A DNA stretch of 64,000 nt, taken from Halomonas sp. JB37. GTDB lineage: Bacteria > Pseudomonadota > Gammaproteobacteria > Pseudomonadales > Halomonadaceae. The position numbers were made by a program, and so were the translations under genes. The stretch spans positions 2,976,001-3,040,000 of the forward strand of contig NZ_NRGW01000001.1 of NCBI RefSeq assembly GCF_002332255.1, written 5' to 3'. How positions within the stretch are numbered: position 1 is the first letter of the stretch; every line of letters begins with the position of its first letter. The notes under the pieces were generated by a model. That model was not told where the DNA came from. It did not search any database and saw only the letters and a program-made list of their open reading frames with translations. Positions 52,237 through 61,851 of the stretch are shown here, piece by piece.

Positions 52237-52740
52237 TTAACGTTGACGCACGGCGAGCACTAGCATACGCAGCACGGCGATAGCCAAGATGGCAAAACCG
52301 ATCAACGTCCAGGCAGGTAGTGAAAGCCCTAGCAACGCGAAATCTATATTGGCACACTCACCCGAGCTGTTTAACACCATGGACACGACGTCCCGCATGG
52401 GCAGGATATCCATCATGTATTCGAGCCCAGGCCCGCATGAAGGAACCTCGTCAGCCGGCAGCGACTGTAACCACACGTGGCGCCCGGCGACAAAGGCACC
52501 GGCTCCAACGGCCGCCAGCGATAAAAGCCCGTAAATGACTTTGCCGACGCGGCCTGCAGGGTTATGTATGGCTGCAATGGCGAACACAACCCCTGCTGCA
52601 ATCACTGCGACGCGCTGAAAAATACACAGCGGGCAGGGTTCATAGCCGCCGATATGCTCAAGGCCAAGAGCGACCGCCATCATCAATACACAGAAAGCTA
52701 AGCCGGCCAGAGCTATTGAGCGAAAAGAGTGCAGGATCAT
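52237..52740 (-). CDS. dsbB: Disulfide bond formation protein DsbB
   Basis: A 167-residue inner-membrane quinone reductase with four helices that reoxidises DsbA. The first cysteine pair is CPLC (C36, C39) in GYEPCPLCIFQR and the second is C102 (VPSCGPGLEYMM) with C129 (SSGECANIDF). Both pairs lie in predicted periplasmic loops, as in the E. coli protein. Its ATG overlaps the gshA stop in ATGA, linking glutathione synthesis with thiol oxidation, an uncommon pairing. Confidence 0.95.
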   Translation of the reverse strand: MILHSFRSIALAGLAFCVLMMAVALGLEHIGGYEPCPLCIFQRVAVIAAGVVFAIAAIHNPAGRVGKVIYGLLSLAAVGAGAFVAGRHVWLQSLPADEVPSCGPGLEYMMDILPMRDVVSMVLNSSGECANIDFALLGLSLPAWTLIGFAILAIAVLRMLVLAVRQR

Positions 52741-54377
52741 TGATGAGCCTCAAAAGGTAGCGCCGACAAAGCGCGGGATTCGCGTGCTTTAGTAAAGTAA
52801 ACCTGAAGAAACTCAGAGAACGTCTCTTGGTCAGCGGCTTCAATATCGTGCTGCTGCTGGTGAGATGTTTCAATTAGCTGGGCTAACAACGCTTCACGAC
52901 AGCGCTGCATCGGCGCCGCCTTCAGCTGCTCCGCCTGCTCTTGAGCCAAACTCAGCATCAAATCACTTAACGAGCCGCCATTTTCCTTCAGCCGTTCGAG
53001 CACCTGAGCGGAAGGCGTAAGTGAGGGGTCACTCAGCCTGGGAGCAAGACTCGCCAATGCCTCTGCGTGAGGTGTACCTTCTTCTACACCGTCAAGCAGA
53101 CGGGCCACTTCGCCCATTTCCGCAAAGATCTGTTCGCCCCACTCGCTCACCGAAGTGGGCTTACCATGATTAAATAGCTTAAGTTCAGGATCGCGACCGC
53201 GCTCGACGACCCAACGACGATTGTCGTCTAAGCGGTCACATTCCTCGTCGGAAATCCATGGGCTATCGCTGAGCAGACACCACATCAAGAACGTGTCCAC
53301 AAAGCGCATTTGGACTTCATTCACGCCAAGCGGATCGAAGGGATTGAGATCTAAGCAGCGCACTTCGATGTATTCCACGCCGCGGGCTTCCAGCGCCTGA
53401 CTTGGCGTTTCGTTGTGCTTAGCGACACGTTTGGGACGAATATCGCTGTAATATTCGTTCTCAATTTGCAGAATGTTAGCGTTTAACTGGCGCCACTCGC
53501 CATCTACGTTAACACCCATTGCTTCATAGTCGGGCCATGGCGATGAGATCGCGTGACGCAGCGTATTAACGTAATTCGACAGCGAGTTAAAACAGATTTT
53601 AAGCTGCGACTGCACTTTGTTTTGGTACCCAAGATCCGACATACGCAGGGTCGTCGCGTAAGGCGCAAAATACGTGTCGTCACTGAGCGACTGCAGCTTA
53701 TCAGGCACATTGCCTGCAGGCAGAAAGCTTTTATCGATGGCCGGTGACGCACCAAATAAATACAGCAATAACCAGCTATGACGGCGAAAATGACGAATCA
53801 TGCCGAAATAGCGGGTGGAGCGATAATCGTTGAAGGGGATATTGGTGGCTTTTTCCATTTCACGCAGCGCGTGCCACATATCATCCGGCAACGACACGTT
53901 GTAATGAACGCCCGCAATCGCCTGCATGATGCGCCCATAGCGCATGTCTAACCCTTTGCGGTAAACATGTTTCATGGTGCCAACATTGGAGCTGCCGTAG
54001 TCGGCAATCGGCACACTGTCGTTGCCAGACAGCCTAGACGGCATGCTGCCAGGCCAAATCCACTCATTTTCTAAGTGATGATAGGTAAACGTATGCAGGT
54101 CAGATAAAAAGCACAACGCCTCACCCGGCTGTGAGTAAACCGGCGTAATGTACTCAAGCAGCGACTCGGAGTAGTCGGTGGTGATATGCGGGTGGGTTAG
54201 CTTAGAGCCCAGCGCGTGCGGGTGCGGGGTTTGCGCAATTTGGCCATTGGCGTCAACTCGCAATCCTTCTTTTTCAAGCCCACGACGCAAGCGGCCCAAC
54301 CGGCCAAGGCGCGCACTGGGAAGCAGGCGTTCAACTTGCGCAGTCAGCGCGGATGGCACAGTGAGTGGTTCAGTCAA
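52737..54377 (-). CDS. gshA: Glutamate-cysteine ligase, E. coli GshA type
   Basis: The 546-residue enzyme makes gamma-glutamylcysteine, the first step of glutathione synthesis. Family segments: YSESLLEYITPV near residue 60, DLHTFTYHHLENEWIWPGSMP, GTMKHVYRKGLDMRYGRIMQ, SLPDDMWHAL, YFGMIRHFRRHSWLLLYLFGASPA and GVEYIEVRCLDLNPFDPLGV. A TTG at 54377 is the likely start, because AAGGAG stands eight bases ahead of it; the GTG at 54386 overlaps that site. TTG starts imply modest translation. Slightly longer than the E. coli enzyme (518) through its C-terminal tail. Confidence 0.94.
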   Translation of the reverse strand: MTEPLTVPSALTAQVERLLPSARLGRLGRLRRGLEKEGLRVDANGQIAQTPHPHALGSKLTHPHITTDYSESLLEYITPVYSQPGEALCFLSDLHTFTYHHLENEWIWPGSMPSRLSGNDSVPIADYGSSNVGTMKHVYRKGLDMRYGRIMQAIAGVHYNVSLPDDMWHALREMEKATNIPFNDYRSTRYFGMIRHFRRHSWLLLYLFGASPAIDKSFLPAGNVPDKLQSLSDDTYFAPYATTLRMSDLGYQNKVQSQLKICFNSLSNYVNTLRHAISSPWPDYEAMGVNVDGEWRQLNANILQIENEYYSDIRPKRVAKHNETPSQALEARGVEYIEVRCLDLNPFDPLGVNEVQMRFVDTFLMWCLLSDSPWISDEECDRLDDNRRWVVERGRDPELKLFNHGKPTSVSEWGEQIFAEMGEVARLLDGVEEGTPHAEALASLAPRLSDPSLTPSAQVLERLKENGGSLSDLMLSLAQEQAEQLKAAPMQRCREALLAQLIETSHQQQHDIEAADQETFSEFLQVYFTKARESRALSALPFEAHQ

Positions 54378-54400
54378 GGTGAACACTCCTTGTCAGTAAA

Positions 54401-54417
54401 GCCCGCCGACGGCGGGC
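54401..54417 (-). terminator. Hairpin upstream of gshA, possible tex terminator
   Basis: A perfect 7-bp stem GCCCGCC/GGCGGGC around GTC is followed on the minus strand by TTTAC. It lies 144 bases past the tex stop and just ahead of the gshA ribosome site, so it may end tex transcription or act in the gshA leader. Confidence 0.5.
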
Positions 54418-54560
54418 CTTGGTGAAATCAGATGGCATCGTCAGCATCTCTGCTTAGCGCAGTAAAAGGCAGGATATGGCGGCAACCATGTATTTTTCAA
54501 GGCATCGCTTATCAAGACATCGCTTTTTCAAGGCGCGCGATACGTTACCGCTGCCTATGA

Positions 54561-56906
54561 CTATTCCCCGCCACGCGCTTTTAACAAAGCGGCGCCAAGT
54601 GCACCCATAGGTGCCGCCTGTTCAGAGGGCTTCGAAGCACTACGCTGCCCCCGCGCAGGCTTTCGCTGAGCGTTCTGCTGTTCAGCACCGTTCTTAACAT
54701 CGTTTTCAGCCTCAGGCTGATCATCCAAGCGCATGGAAAGCCCTACTCGCTTACGCGCAATATCAACGCTCATTACTTTAACCGTCACGATATCCCCTGC
54801 CTTTACAACGCTGCGCGGATCGTCGATAAACCGGTCGGATAACGCCGAGATGTGCACCAGGCCATCCTGATGGACGCCAATATCAACAAACGCACCAAAG
54901 TGCGTGACGTTGGTAACGGTACCTTCCAGCACCATGGCGAGCTTGAGATCTTTCAGCGTTTCGACCCCTTCACGAAACTCGGCAGCTTTAAACTCAGGGC
55001 GCGGGTCACGGCCAGGTTTATCTAGCTCTTTAAGAATATCGCTGACCGTAGGCACACCAAAACGCTCATCGGCAAAGTCGGCAGGTTTGAACGCTTTTAG
55101 CGCCGCGCTATCGCCAATCAAGCCTTTCACCTCACGACCACCCTGCTTGGCGATACGCTCCACCAAAGAATAGGCTTCAGGGTGAACGGCACTAGTATCC
55201 AACGGGTTATTCGCATTATGAATGCGCAGAAAGCCGGCGCACTGCTCAAAGGTTTTCGCGCCTAAGCGGCTCACCTCTAATAGCTCTTTACGACTTTTAA
55301 AAGCGCCCTTTACATTGCGTTGAGCAACAATATTTTCAGCCAGCGCCGCACTCAGCCCAGCAACCCGTGACAGGAGCGCGCTGGAGGCGGTATTGAGATC
55401 GACACCGACCGCATTAACACAGTCCTCGATCACAACCTCCAGGCTTCGCGACAGCTGCACCTGAGAAACATCGTGCTGATATTGCCCCACCCCGATCGAC
55501 TTGGGCTCAATTTTGACCAGTTCGGCGAGCGGGTCCTGCAGGCGACGGCCAATGGACACCGCGCCACGGATAGTGACGTCTAAATCAGGCAGTTCACGAG
55601 AGGCGTATTCAGAGGCAGAATACACCGAGGCGCCGGCTTCTGAGACCATCACCTTGCTTAACCGGTGCGCGGGCGCCAGCGCCTTGACCAGCTCGCCTGC
55701 CAGCTTGTCGGTTTCACGACTAGCGGTGCCGTTACCAACAGCAATCAGCTCAACGCCGTGCTGTTTAATCAGCTTGGTTAGCACGCCTAACGACTCATCC
55801 CAGCGATTCTGCGGCGCATGAGGGTAAATAGTCGCCTGGTCAATAAACTGGCCGGTGGCATCAATCACCGCAACTTTACAGCCCGTCCGCTGGCCTGGAT
55901 CAATCGCGAGGGTAATTTTCTGGCCCGCCGGTGCCGCTAGCAGCAGGTCTTTCAGGTTGGCTGCAAATACCTCGATAGCCGTTAATTCAGCGGCTTCGCG
56001 TAGGCGGCCCAGCAGCTCTGTTTCCAGCGCGGTATAAAGTTTTACGCGCCAAGTCCAGCGAACCACTTCAGCGAGCCACTTATCCGCCGCACGGCCTTGA
56101 TCACTAATGCCGAACTGCTTGGCAATCGTCACCTGGGCAGGATGAACCGGGGCATCGTCTTCACCAGGCAAACGAATCGACAGGCTTAAGATACCTTCGT
56201 TGCGCGCGCGAAACATTGCCAACGCGCGGTGCGAAGGCGCTTTGGCCAGCTTCTCGTCGTGCTCAAAGTAGTCGGAGAACTTAGCGCCCTCCTGCTGCTT
56301 GCCCTCAAGCACACGGGCATTAAGTTCGCCCTCTTGCCACAGCCGTTCGCGTAATTGGCCAATCAGCTCGGGGTCTTCGGCAAAGCGCTCCATCAAAATC
56401 TGCTTGGCGCCATCCAGCGCAGCCTTGGCATCTTCGATGGCGGGAATATCGCCTTCCGCCGGGCGTAAATAATGAGCGGCTTCGCTTTCAGGGCTTAGCG
56501 TAGGATCAGCCAGCAGTGCATCCGCCAATGGCTCAAGCCCTGCTTCGCGGGCGATTTGTGCTTTGGTACGGCGCTTTTTCTTAAAGGGCAGGTACAGATC
56601 TTCCAGCCGCTGCTTGGTCTCAGCGGCATCAATGCTTGCCTTCAGCGGGCCGTCCAGCTTGCCCTGTTCATCAATGGCGGTTAGCACTGCGGCACGGCGT
56701 TCTTCAAGCTCGCGCAGATAGCGCAGGCGCTCATCTAACTGACGTAGCTGAATATCGTCTAGGGCGCCGGTGACTTCTTTACGATAACGGGCAATAAACG
56801 GCACGGTGGCGCCGCCATCCAGCAATTCCACCGTGGCAGAGACTTGTTCGGGACGTACGCTTAACTCAGTGGCTAAGCGCGAAATAATACGCTGATTGAC
56901 ATCCAT
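54561..56906 (-). CDS. tex: Transcription accessory protein Tex (S1 domain RNA-binding)
   Basis: The 781-residue protein starts MDVNQRIISRLATELSVRPEQV and follows the Tex layout: helical N-terminal region with GATVPFIARYRKEVTGALDD, an RNase-H-like YqgF domain (about 325-455; LAIDPGQRTGCKVAVID), helix-hairpin-helix repeats (about 490-640; VGVDLNTASSALLSRVAGL) and an S1 domain near 650-725 (VLEGTVTNVTHFGAFVDIGVHQDGLVHIS). Tex binds nucleic acids and affects transcription and RNA stability. The Gln/Arg-rich C-terminal tail of about 55 residues is poorly conserved. Start as in relatives; ribosome site weak. Confidence 0.96.
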   Translation of the reverse strand: MDVNQRIISRLATELSVRPEQVSATVELLDGGATVPFIARYRKEVTGALDDIQLRQLDERLRYLRELEERRAAVLTAIDEQGKLDGPLKASIDAAETKQRLEDLYLPFKKKRRTKAQIAREAGLEPLADALLADPTLSPESEAAHYLRPAEGDIPAIEDAKAALDGAKQILMERFAEDPELIGQLRERLWQEGELNARVLEGKQQEGAKFSDYFEHDEKLAKAPSHRALAMFRARNEGILSLSIRLPGEDDAPVHPAQVTIAKQFGISDQGRAADKWLAEVVRWTWRVKLYTALETELLGRLREAAELTAIEVFAANLKDLLLAAPAGQKITLAIDPGQRTGCKVAVIDATGQFIDQATIYPHAPQNRWDESLGVLTKLIKQHGVELIAVGNGTASRETDKLAGELVKALAPAHRLSKVMVSEAGASVYSASEYASRELPDLDVTIRGAVSIGRRLQDPLAELVKIEPKSIGVGQYQHDVSQVQLSRSLEVVIEDCVNAVGVDLNTASSALLSRVAGLSAALAENIVAQRNVKGAFKSRKELLEVSRLGAKTFEQCAGFLRIHNANNPLDTSAVHPEAYSLVERIAKQGGREVKGLIGDSAALKAFKPADFADERFGVPTVSDILKELDKPGRDPRPEFKAAEFREGVETLKDLKLAMVLEGTVTNVTHFGAFVDIGVHQDGLVHISALSDRFIDDPRSVVKAGDIVTVKVMSVDIARKRVGLSMRLDDQPEAENDVKNGAEQQNAQRKPARGQRSASKPSEQAAPMGALGAALLKARGGE

Positions 56907-57075
56907 AAATTACAACTAACTCATGCAGCATTTGATATGTTGCCAAGGTACCACAAACCTACCACGGCTGGCATGACTTGCAGCGTAACCGGACCGCCCC
57001 CCTTTCGGCGCCTCATCATCGGTCATAAACAAAAGCCATGATCAGACGACATCACAATGATCCGCAGCCACCCAT

Positions 57076-57108
57076 AAAAAATGGGACAGTGCCGAAGCAC
57101 TGTCCCAT
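57076..57108 (-). terminator. Strong terminator of pckA
   Basis: Minus strand: a 12-bp perfect stem (57108-57097 with 57092-57081) capped by a TTCG tetraloop and followed by five or more Ts, about 30 bases past the pckA stop. The plus strand also ends in TTTT, so it can stop transcription both ways. Confidence 0.95.
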
Positions 57109-57137
57109 TTTGATAACACTGACAGGCAAGCCTATTT

Positions 57138-58691
57138 TCAGCCCTGAGGGCCCGCTTTGACGATAGCGTCGCTGACGCCTTCGAATTTCTTGAAATTATC
57201 AACAAACTTCGTCGCCAGTTCTTTGAGGTGACGATCGTATGCATCACGGTCTTGCCAGGTTTCACGCGGATCAAGCAGGCTAGAATCAACGCCCGGCACG
57301 GAAACAGGCACCTGCAAATTAAGGCCATCAATATGCTTGGTTTCGATATCGCGCAGCACGCCGGACTGAATCGCACTGATGATGGCGCGAGTCGTCGGGA
57401 TGGAGAAGCGTGAGCCGCCTTCACCGTAAGCGCCGCCGGTCCAGCCAGTATTGACCAGGTACACCTGAGCGTCTTTTTTGTCGACACGCTTGATCAAAAG
57501 ATCAGCGTATTCACGCGCAGGCCGCGGGAAGAACGGCGCGCCGAAGCAGGTAGAGAACGTCGCGGCCAAACCTTCAGACGAGCCCATTTCGGTTGAGCCG
57601 ACTTTGGCGGTGTAGCCTGACAGAAAGTGATAAGCCGCCGCTTCCTTAGACAGCACGGACACCGGTGGCAGCACGCCAGACATATCGCAAGTCAGGAACA
57701 CAATAGCGTTCGGCTCGCCCGCGAGGTTTTCCGGCACACGCTTCTCGACGTGCTCTAGCGGGTAGGCGGCACGGGAGTTCTGAGTCAAACTGTCGTCAGC
57801 GTAATCGGGCTCACGGCGGTCATCCAACACAACATTTTCAAGCACGGTGCCGAATTTGATGGCGTTCCAGATAACCGGCTCGTTCTTTTCAGAAAGATCG
57901 ATGCACTTGGCGTAGCAGCCGCCTTCCATATTGAAGACGATGCCGTCGCCCCAAGCGTGCTCGTCATCGCCAATCAAAAAGCGCGCCTGGTCAGCGGAAA
58001 GCGTGGTTTTACCGGTGCCAGAGAGGCCGAAGAACAGGCACGTTTCGCCATCTTCACCAACGTTAGCCGAGCAGTGCATGGGCAGCACGTCGGCAGCTGG
58101 GAGCAGGAAGTTTTGCACGGAGAACATGGCTTTTTTCATTTCACCGGCGTAACGCATGCCGGCGATTAGCACTTTCTTCTCAGCGAAATTGATGATTACA
58201 CAACCATCAGAGTTAGTGCCGTCGCGCGAGGGATCACACTCAAAGCCCGCGGCATTAAGGATTGTCCATTCGTCTTTAGCGGCTTGGTTATAAGCCTGAG
58301 GACGCACCAACATGGTACGGCCAAACAGATTTTGCCAAGCGGTTTGGGTGGTGACGCGAACCGGCAAGTAGTGAGCGGAATCACTGCCGACGTGAAGTTC
58401 AGTCACGAAATGTTCTTGGCCAACTAGATACTCATCAACCCGGTTCCACAAGGCGCTGAATTTGTCGGAATCGAAAGGCAGATTGACACCGCCCCAATCG
58501 ATTTGACTGCGCGTAGAGGGCTCATCGACGATAAAACGATCTTTCGGAGAACGACCAGTACGCAGGCCCGTATTTACTACCAGAGCACCGTTGGCCGACA
58601 GGCGGCCTTCGCCACGTGCCACTGCGCGCTCGATCAGTTCGGCGCTGCTGAGGTTGACGTGGGCTTGGGGAGCAGCTTGAGTCGTGGTCAT
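57138..58691 (-). CDS. pckA: Phosphoenolpyruvate carboxykinase (ATP)
   Basis: The 517-residue enzyme converts oxaloacetate and ATP into phosphoenolpyruvate, CO2 and ADP for gluconeogenesis. Kinase-1a motif GLSGTGKTT lies at residues 222-230 and kinase-2 motif [12 protein letters not shown] at 239-250. [35 protein letters not shown] and [17 protein letters not shown] are also typical. AGGAATC precedes the ATG. It lies next to hslO, as in E. coli, but each has its own terminator. Together with mdh it would draw carbon from the acids released by aromatic catabolism. Confidence 0.97.
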   Translation of the reverse strand: MTTTQAAPQAHVNLSSAELIERAVARGEGRLSANGALVVNTGLRTGRSPKDRFIVDEPSTRSQIDWGGVNLPFDSDKFSALWNRVDEYLVGQEHFVTELHVGSDSAHYLPVRVTTQTAWQNLFGRTMLVRPQAYNQAAKDEWTILNAAGFECDPSRDGTNSDGCVIINFAEKKVLIAGMRYAGEMKKAMFSVQNFLLPAADVLPMHCSANVGEDGETCLFFGLSGTGKTTLSADQARFLIGDDEHAWGDGIVFNMEGGCYAKCIDLSEKNEPVIWNAIKFGTVLENVVLDDRREPDYADDSLTQNSRAAYPLEHVEKRVPENLAGEPNAIVFLTCDMSGVLPPVSVLSKEAAAYHFLSGYTAKVGSTEMGSSEGLAATFSTCFGAPFFPRPAREYADLLIKRVDKKDAQVYLVNTGWTGGAYGEGGSRFSIPTTRAIISAIQSGVLRDIETKHIDGLNLQVPVSVPGVDSSLLDPRETWQDRDAYDRHLKELATKFVDNFKKFEGVSDAIVKAGPQG

Positions 58692-59052
58692 GTCGATTCC
58701 TGGCCTTAAGGCCGTTGTGTCTCGTTTACCGGGCGAAAGGAGCTGCTTACCACGACGTGACGCGTCTAACGTGCAAGCATCTTCATTACCATCGCCTTAA
58801 AGTTCATCCCAACCATGGCTAAACCGGCTGGGTGCGCTGAAGTCGGGCGCATTATGGCAAAAAGAAAGCCCCCGGGAAACGGGGGCGAAGATCAAAGATC
58901 GTGTAGTTAAACTACTACATAGACACTACATTTTGTGTTGCAGCGCAGTAAATAATAAAACGGCCGTTTGCAAGAGGCGCCGAATTGATTGAATCTACTG
59001 GCCCTCCCGCGACGAAGGGCAGATCCATTGCCTGCTGCATCTGACTACATAA
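58692..59052. other. Intergenic region pckA-hslO
   Basis: These 361 bases hold no convincing gene. Recognisable items are the hslO terminator (58857-58886), a possible -10 box CATAAT on the minus strand around 58853-58858 that could serve pckA with a leader of about 160 bases, and a 13-base palindrome GTAGTTAAACTAC near 58904-58916. Nothing else was recognised. Confidence 0.5.
58857..58886 (-). terminator. Rho-independent terminator of the yrfG-hslR-hslO group
   Basis: Minus strand: stem GCCCCCG/CGGGGGC (58886-58880 with 58874-58868), 5-base loop, then TTTCTTTTTT. It lies about 170 bases past the hslO stop. Confidence 0.85.
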
Positions 59053-59928
59053 TTAGTGAATTGTCGGTGATGGCGCTTCAGGGTCATCCAACAAAGTTTC
59101 AATATCCGCTGCCGTGTAGTGATATTTCGTGTGACAAAAGTGGCATTGCGTGTCAATTGCGCCCTGTTCTTGAAGAATATCGCGCAGCTCGTCTTGGCCT
59201 AACGAGTACAGCGCGGACGTCATTCGCTCGCGAGAGCACGTGCAGCCAAAGCGTAAATCTTTCGGATCGAAGACGCGCACCGTTTCTTCATGATAAAGAC
59301 GGTACAGCACTTCGCGCTGCTCAAGCCCCAGCAGCTCTTCTGTTTTGATAGTATCGGCCAGCTGCACGCTGCGGCTCCAGGCATCGATATCTTGGTTTTG
59401 CGATGCTTCCGGCAGGCGCTGCAACAGTAAACCACCGGCGCGCTCCTCATTCGCCGCCAGCCATAGGCGAGTCGGCAACTGCTCTGACTGGCTGAAATAG
59501 TCCTCTAGGCAGCCGCTCAGCGTGTCTTGATCTAACGCCACAATACCTTGATAACGATTGCCTTCACGAGGATCGAGCGTTATTACAATCTGGCCTTCGC
59601 CCACCAGTTCGCGAAAGCTTGCATGCTCACTTGGCAGCGCGGCATCTTCTGCAATACGGGCAATCGCGCGCAGCTCACCGCCAGGATTGGACTCTGCCAT
59701 TAATAATGCCAGCGCGCCTCGCCCGCGCACTTCAATGCTCAGCGTGCCATCCAGCTTAACCGTATCAGTAAGCAGCGCCACCGCTGCCAGCAGCTCGCCC
59801 AGCAGCTCATTAACAGCGGGTGGGTAGGCGTGGCGATCCAACACTTCGTGATAGGCGGCAGACAGGGTGACGATTTCACCGCGCACATTGGTTTGATCGA
59901 ATATAAAGCGTTGAATTTGATCGGACAT
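59053..59928 (-). CDS. hslO: Redox-regulated chaperonin Hsp33
   Basis: The 291-residue chaperone is switched on by oxidation. The zinc-binding cysteines are C229 and C231 (CTCSRERM) and C262 and C265 (CHFC), the CXC/CXXC pattern of Hsp33. When oxidised they release zinc and the linker unfolds to bind client proteins. The N-terminal domain ([56 protein letters not shown]) also fits. It follows hslR by 64 bases in the conserved yrfG-hslR-hslO block. Confidence 0.96.
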   Translation of the reverse strand: MSDQIQRFIFDQTNVRGEIVTLSAAYHEVLDRHAYPPAVNELLGELLAAVALLTDTVKLDGTLSIEVRGRGALALLMAESNPGGELRAIARIAEDAALPSEHASFRELVGEGQIVITLDPREGNRYQGIVALDQDTLSGCLEDYFSQSEQLPTRLWLAANEERAGGLLLQRLPEASQNQDIDAWSRSVQLADTIKTEELLGLEQREVLYRLYHEETVRVFDPKDLRFGCTCSRERMTSALYSLGQDELRDILQEQGAIDTQCHFCHTKYHYTAADIETLLDDPEAPSPTIH

Positions 59929-59992
59929 GATTTAACTACCTACTGTTTAAAGTGCAGCTGATGTTTAGCGGTGGTGACTAAAAGCGTGGGAA

Positions 59993-60382
59993 TTACTCTC
60001 CCTGATGACGCTGGAAGCGCTGGATATCGCGACGCTGCTTTTTATCGGGACGCTTGAGCGGATGCTGCATCGCTTCATTGGTGAGTCGCCGAGCCTCGGC
60101 TTCCCGTGCACGGCGCTGTATGCTTTCGTCGGTCTCTGCATAGAGCATGCGTGCTTCCGGCGCACCGCGGCGCTGGTTAGAAAGCGATATCACGTCTACC
60201 TCAAGAACTTCCCATCCTTGCGGCACGCGAATATTGGCTCCCACTTCGACGTTTTTACTGGTCTTAACGCGGGCGCCATCGTAATGCACCTTGCCGCCTT
60301 CGATCGCTTTTTTGGCAAGCGCACGGGTTTTAAAAAAACGCGCAGCCCACAGCCATTTATCTAAGCGTACGCTTTCACTCAT
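59993..60382 (-). CDS. hslR: Ribosome-associated heat-shock protein Hsp15
   Basis: A 129-residue S4-domain RNA-binding protein starting SVRLDKWLWAARFFKTRALAKKAIEGGKVHYDGARVK, the S4 motif, with a basic C-terminal tail (PLKRPDKKQRRDIQRFQRH). Hsp15 binds stalled 50S subunits carrying nascent peptide and helps their rescue. AAGGAG stands seven bases before the ATG. It lies 17 bases after yrfG. Confidence 0.95.
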   Translation of the reverse strand: MSESVRLDKWLWAARFFKTRALAKKAIEGGKVHYDGARVKTSKNVEVGANIRVPQGWEVLEVDVISLSNQRRGAPEARMLYAETDESIQRRAREAEARRLTNEAMQHPLKRPDKKQRRDIQRFQRHQGE

Positions 60383-60399
60383 GCATGCTCTCCTTGTCG

Positions 60400-61068
60400 T
60401 TACGACGACATCGGCAGCTGTTCAGGCAGCAGCTGGGCAAATCGATCCAGAGCAATAAATTCCTGCAGCTCTTTTTCAGGCCGCTGACTATCCGGCTGTT
60501 TAATGCCCAATAAATGCTTAATGCCAAACTCACGGGCACTCTCTAACACGCTGGCGTTGTCATCGATAAATAGCGTACGGGCAGGATCAAAGGCTTCGAT
60601 TTCCTGTAGCGCGAACCAAAATGCCTGCTCTTCTTTGGCAGCGCCTACGTCTTCAGAAGAAACGATTGCATCCAGGTAGCTTTCCAAACCAGTCAGCGGG
60701 AGCTTCAAGGCAAGGCTCGCACGATCGGCATTAGTGGCCAGGATGACGCGAGGATGCGCCTGCTTTAACCATTTAAGAAAATCCAGCGCGTCGCTGCGTA
60801 GGCCAATTAAGTGCTGTACTTCGCGCTTTAAGGCAACAATATCGACCCCTAGCTCGCGGCTCCAGTACGCTAGGCTGTACCAGTTCAGAGTGCCCTGCTC
60901 ACCCACAATGCGAGCCTTTAGCGCCTCTTGAGAGGCTTCATCTAACTGGTGCAACTCACGGTAGCGCCGCGGTAAATGCTCAAGCCAAAAATGGCTATCG
61001 AAATGTAAATCTAGCAGCGTACCGTCCATATCGAGAAGGACGGTGTCTATCTCGCGCCAATCAATCAT
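60400..61068 (-). CDS. yrfG: GMP/IMP nucleotidase, YrfG family HAD hydrolase
   Basis: Starting at the ATG at 61068 (GGAG five bases ahead), the protein has 222 residues, the length of E. coli YrfG. HAD motifs: DMDGTLLDLHFD (nucleophile and acid), LATNADRASL (motif II), a Lys in VGAAKEEQAFW and IDDNASVLESA (motif IV). It dephosphorylates purine monophosphates. The next in-frame starts upstream would give an unrelated 21-residue leader. It is divergent from nudE across 77 bases. Confidence 0.93.
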   Translation of the reverse strand: MIDWREIDTVLLDMDGTLLDLHFDSHFWLEHLPRRYRELHQLDEASQEALKARIVGEQGTLNWYSLAYWSRELGVDIVALKREVQHLIGLRSDALDFLKWLKQAHPRVILATNADRASLALKLPLTGLESYLDAIVSSEDVGAAKEEQAFWFALQEIEAFDPARTLFIDDNASVLESAREFGIKHLLGIKQPDSQRPEKELQEFIALDRFAQLLPEQLPMSS

Positions 61069-61145
61069 TGTCGCTCCGGTCGCGTAAGGAGTAAGCGTGC
61101 TATTGTAGCTTAACCGCCTTTTACCAGCCATGGAGGCACGCTTTT

Positions 61146-61787
61146 ATGTCCGACTCCTTTATGCCCAACTCCCCCTCAGCCCCTCATGATCCCGACACCC
61201 GCAGCAGTACTGATTACCTGCGCAAACCGCAAATTTTATCGCGTGAATGTGTGGCGCAAAGTCGCTTATTTCAAGTGGAGTCATTATCACTGCGTTTTTC
61301 TAACGGCGAAGAGCGTCAGTTCGAGCGTTTAACCGGCGCTGATCGCGGTGCGGTGATGATTGTGGCAATGCCAGATCCTGATCACGTATTGCTAATCCGA
61401 GAATACGCCGCGGGATTTGAGGATTACGTACTGACGCTACCGAAAGGCCTGGTCGACCCCGGTGAAGACATCATCACCGCGGCCAACCGTGAGCTGATGG
61501 AAGAGTGTGGCTTTGGTGCCCACTGCATTGAACCGCTGGTCGAGCTTTCGTTGGCCCCTAACTATATGCGCCATCGCATGCAGGTACTGCTCGCCACCGA
61601 CCTTTATCCCAAGCGGCTGCCGGGTGATGAACCCGAACCATTGATTGTGGAAACGCATGCTTTAGAAGAGCTGCCTGCGCTCTTAATGCGCGATGACTTC
61701 CATGAAGGGCGCACCATTGCCGCTCTTTATATCGCCAGGGATAGAATGCGGGAACAAAAGCGTCACAACGCCACTGATTTACTCTAA
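61146..61787 (+). CDS. nudE: ADP-compounds hydrolase NudE
   Basis: A 213-residue Nudix hydrolase acting on ADP-ribose, Ap3A and NADH-type substrates. The Nudix box GLVDPGEDIITAANRELMEE continues with CGFG at about residues 99-122. The family segments FERLTGADRGAVMIVAMPD and LSLAPNYMRHRMQVLLATDLYP also match NudE. The N-terminus is about 25 residues longer than the E. coli protein (186), so the start is less sure than the rest. It neighbours yrfG, as in E. coli, but igaA (yrfF) is missing between them. Confidence 0.93.
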   Translation: MSDSFMPNSPSAPHDPDTRSSTDYLRKPQILSRECVAQSRLFQVESLSLRFSNGEERQFERLTGADRGAVMIVAMPDPDHVLLIREYAAGFEDYVLTLPKGLVDPGEDIITAANRELMEECGFGAHCIEPLVELSLAPNYMRHRMQVLLATDLYPKRLPGDEPEPLIVETHALEELPALLMRDDFHEGRTIAALYIARDRMREQKRHNATDLL

Positions 61788-61802
61788 TCACAAATGAATG
61801 AG

Positions 61803-61831
61803 AGCAGCGTTGGCGTTTACCCAACGCTGCT
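61803..61831 (+). terminator. Terminator after nudE
   Basis: An 11-bp perfect stem AGCAGCGTTGG/CCAACGCTGCT with a 7-base loop is followed by TTGACTTC. It lies between the convergent nudE and oxidoreductase genes; the T-run is imperfect, so it may work in both directions. Confidence 0.75.
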
Positions 61832-61851
61832 TTGACTTCAGACGCGATGCT

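Noticed and set aside
57023-57487. Minus-strand frame of 154 codons overlapping the end of pckA
   Set aside because: It is mostly a shifted reading of pckA and runs through the strong pckA terminator.
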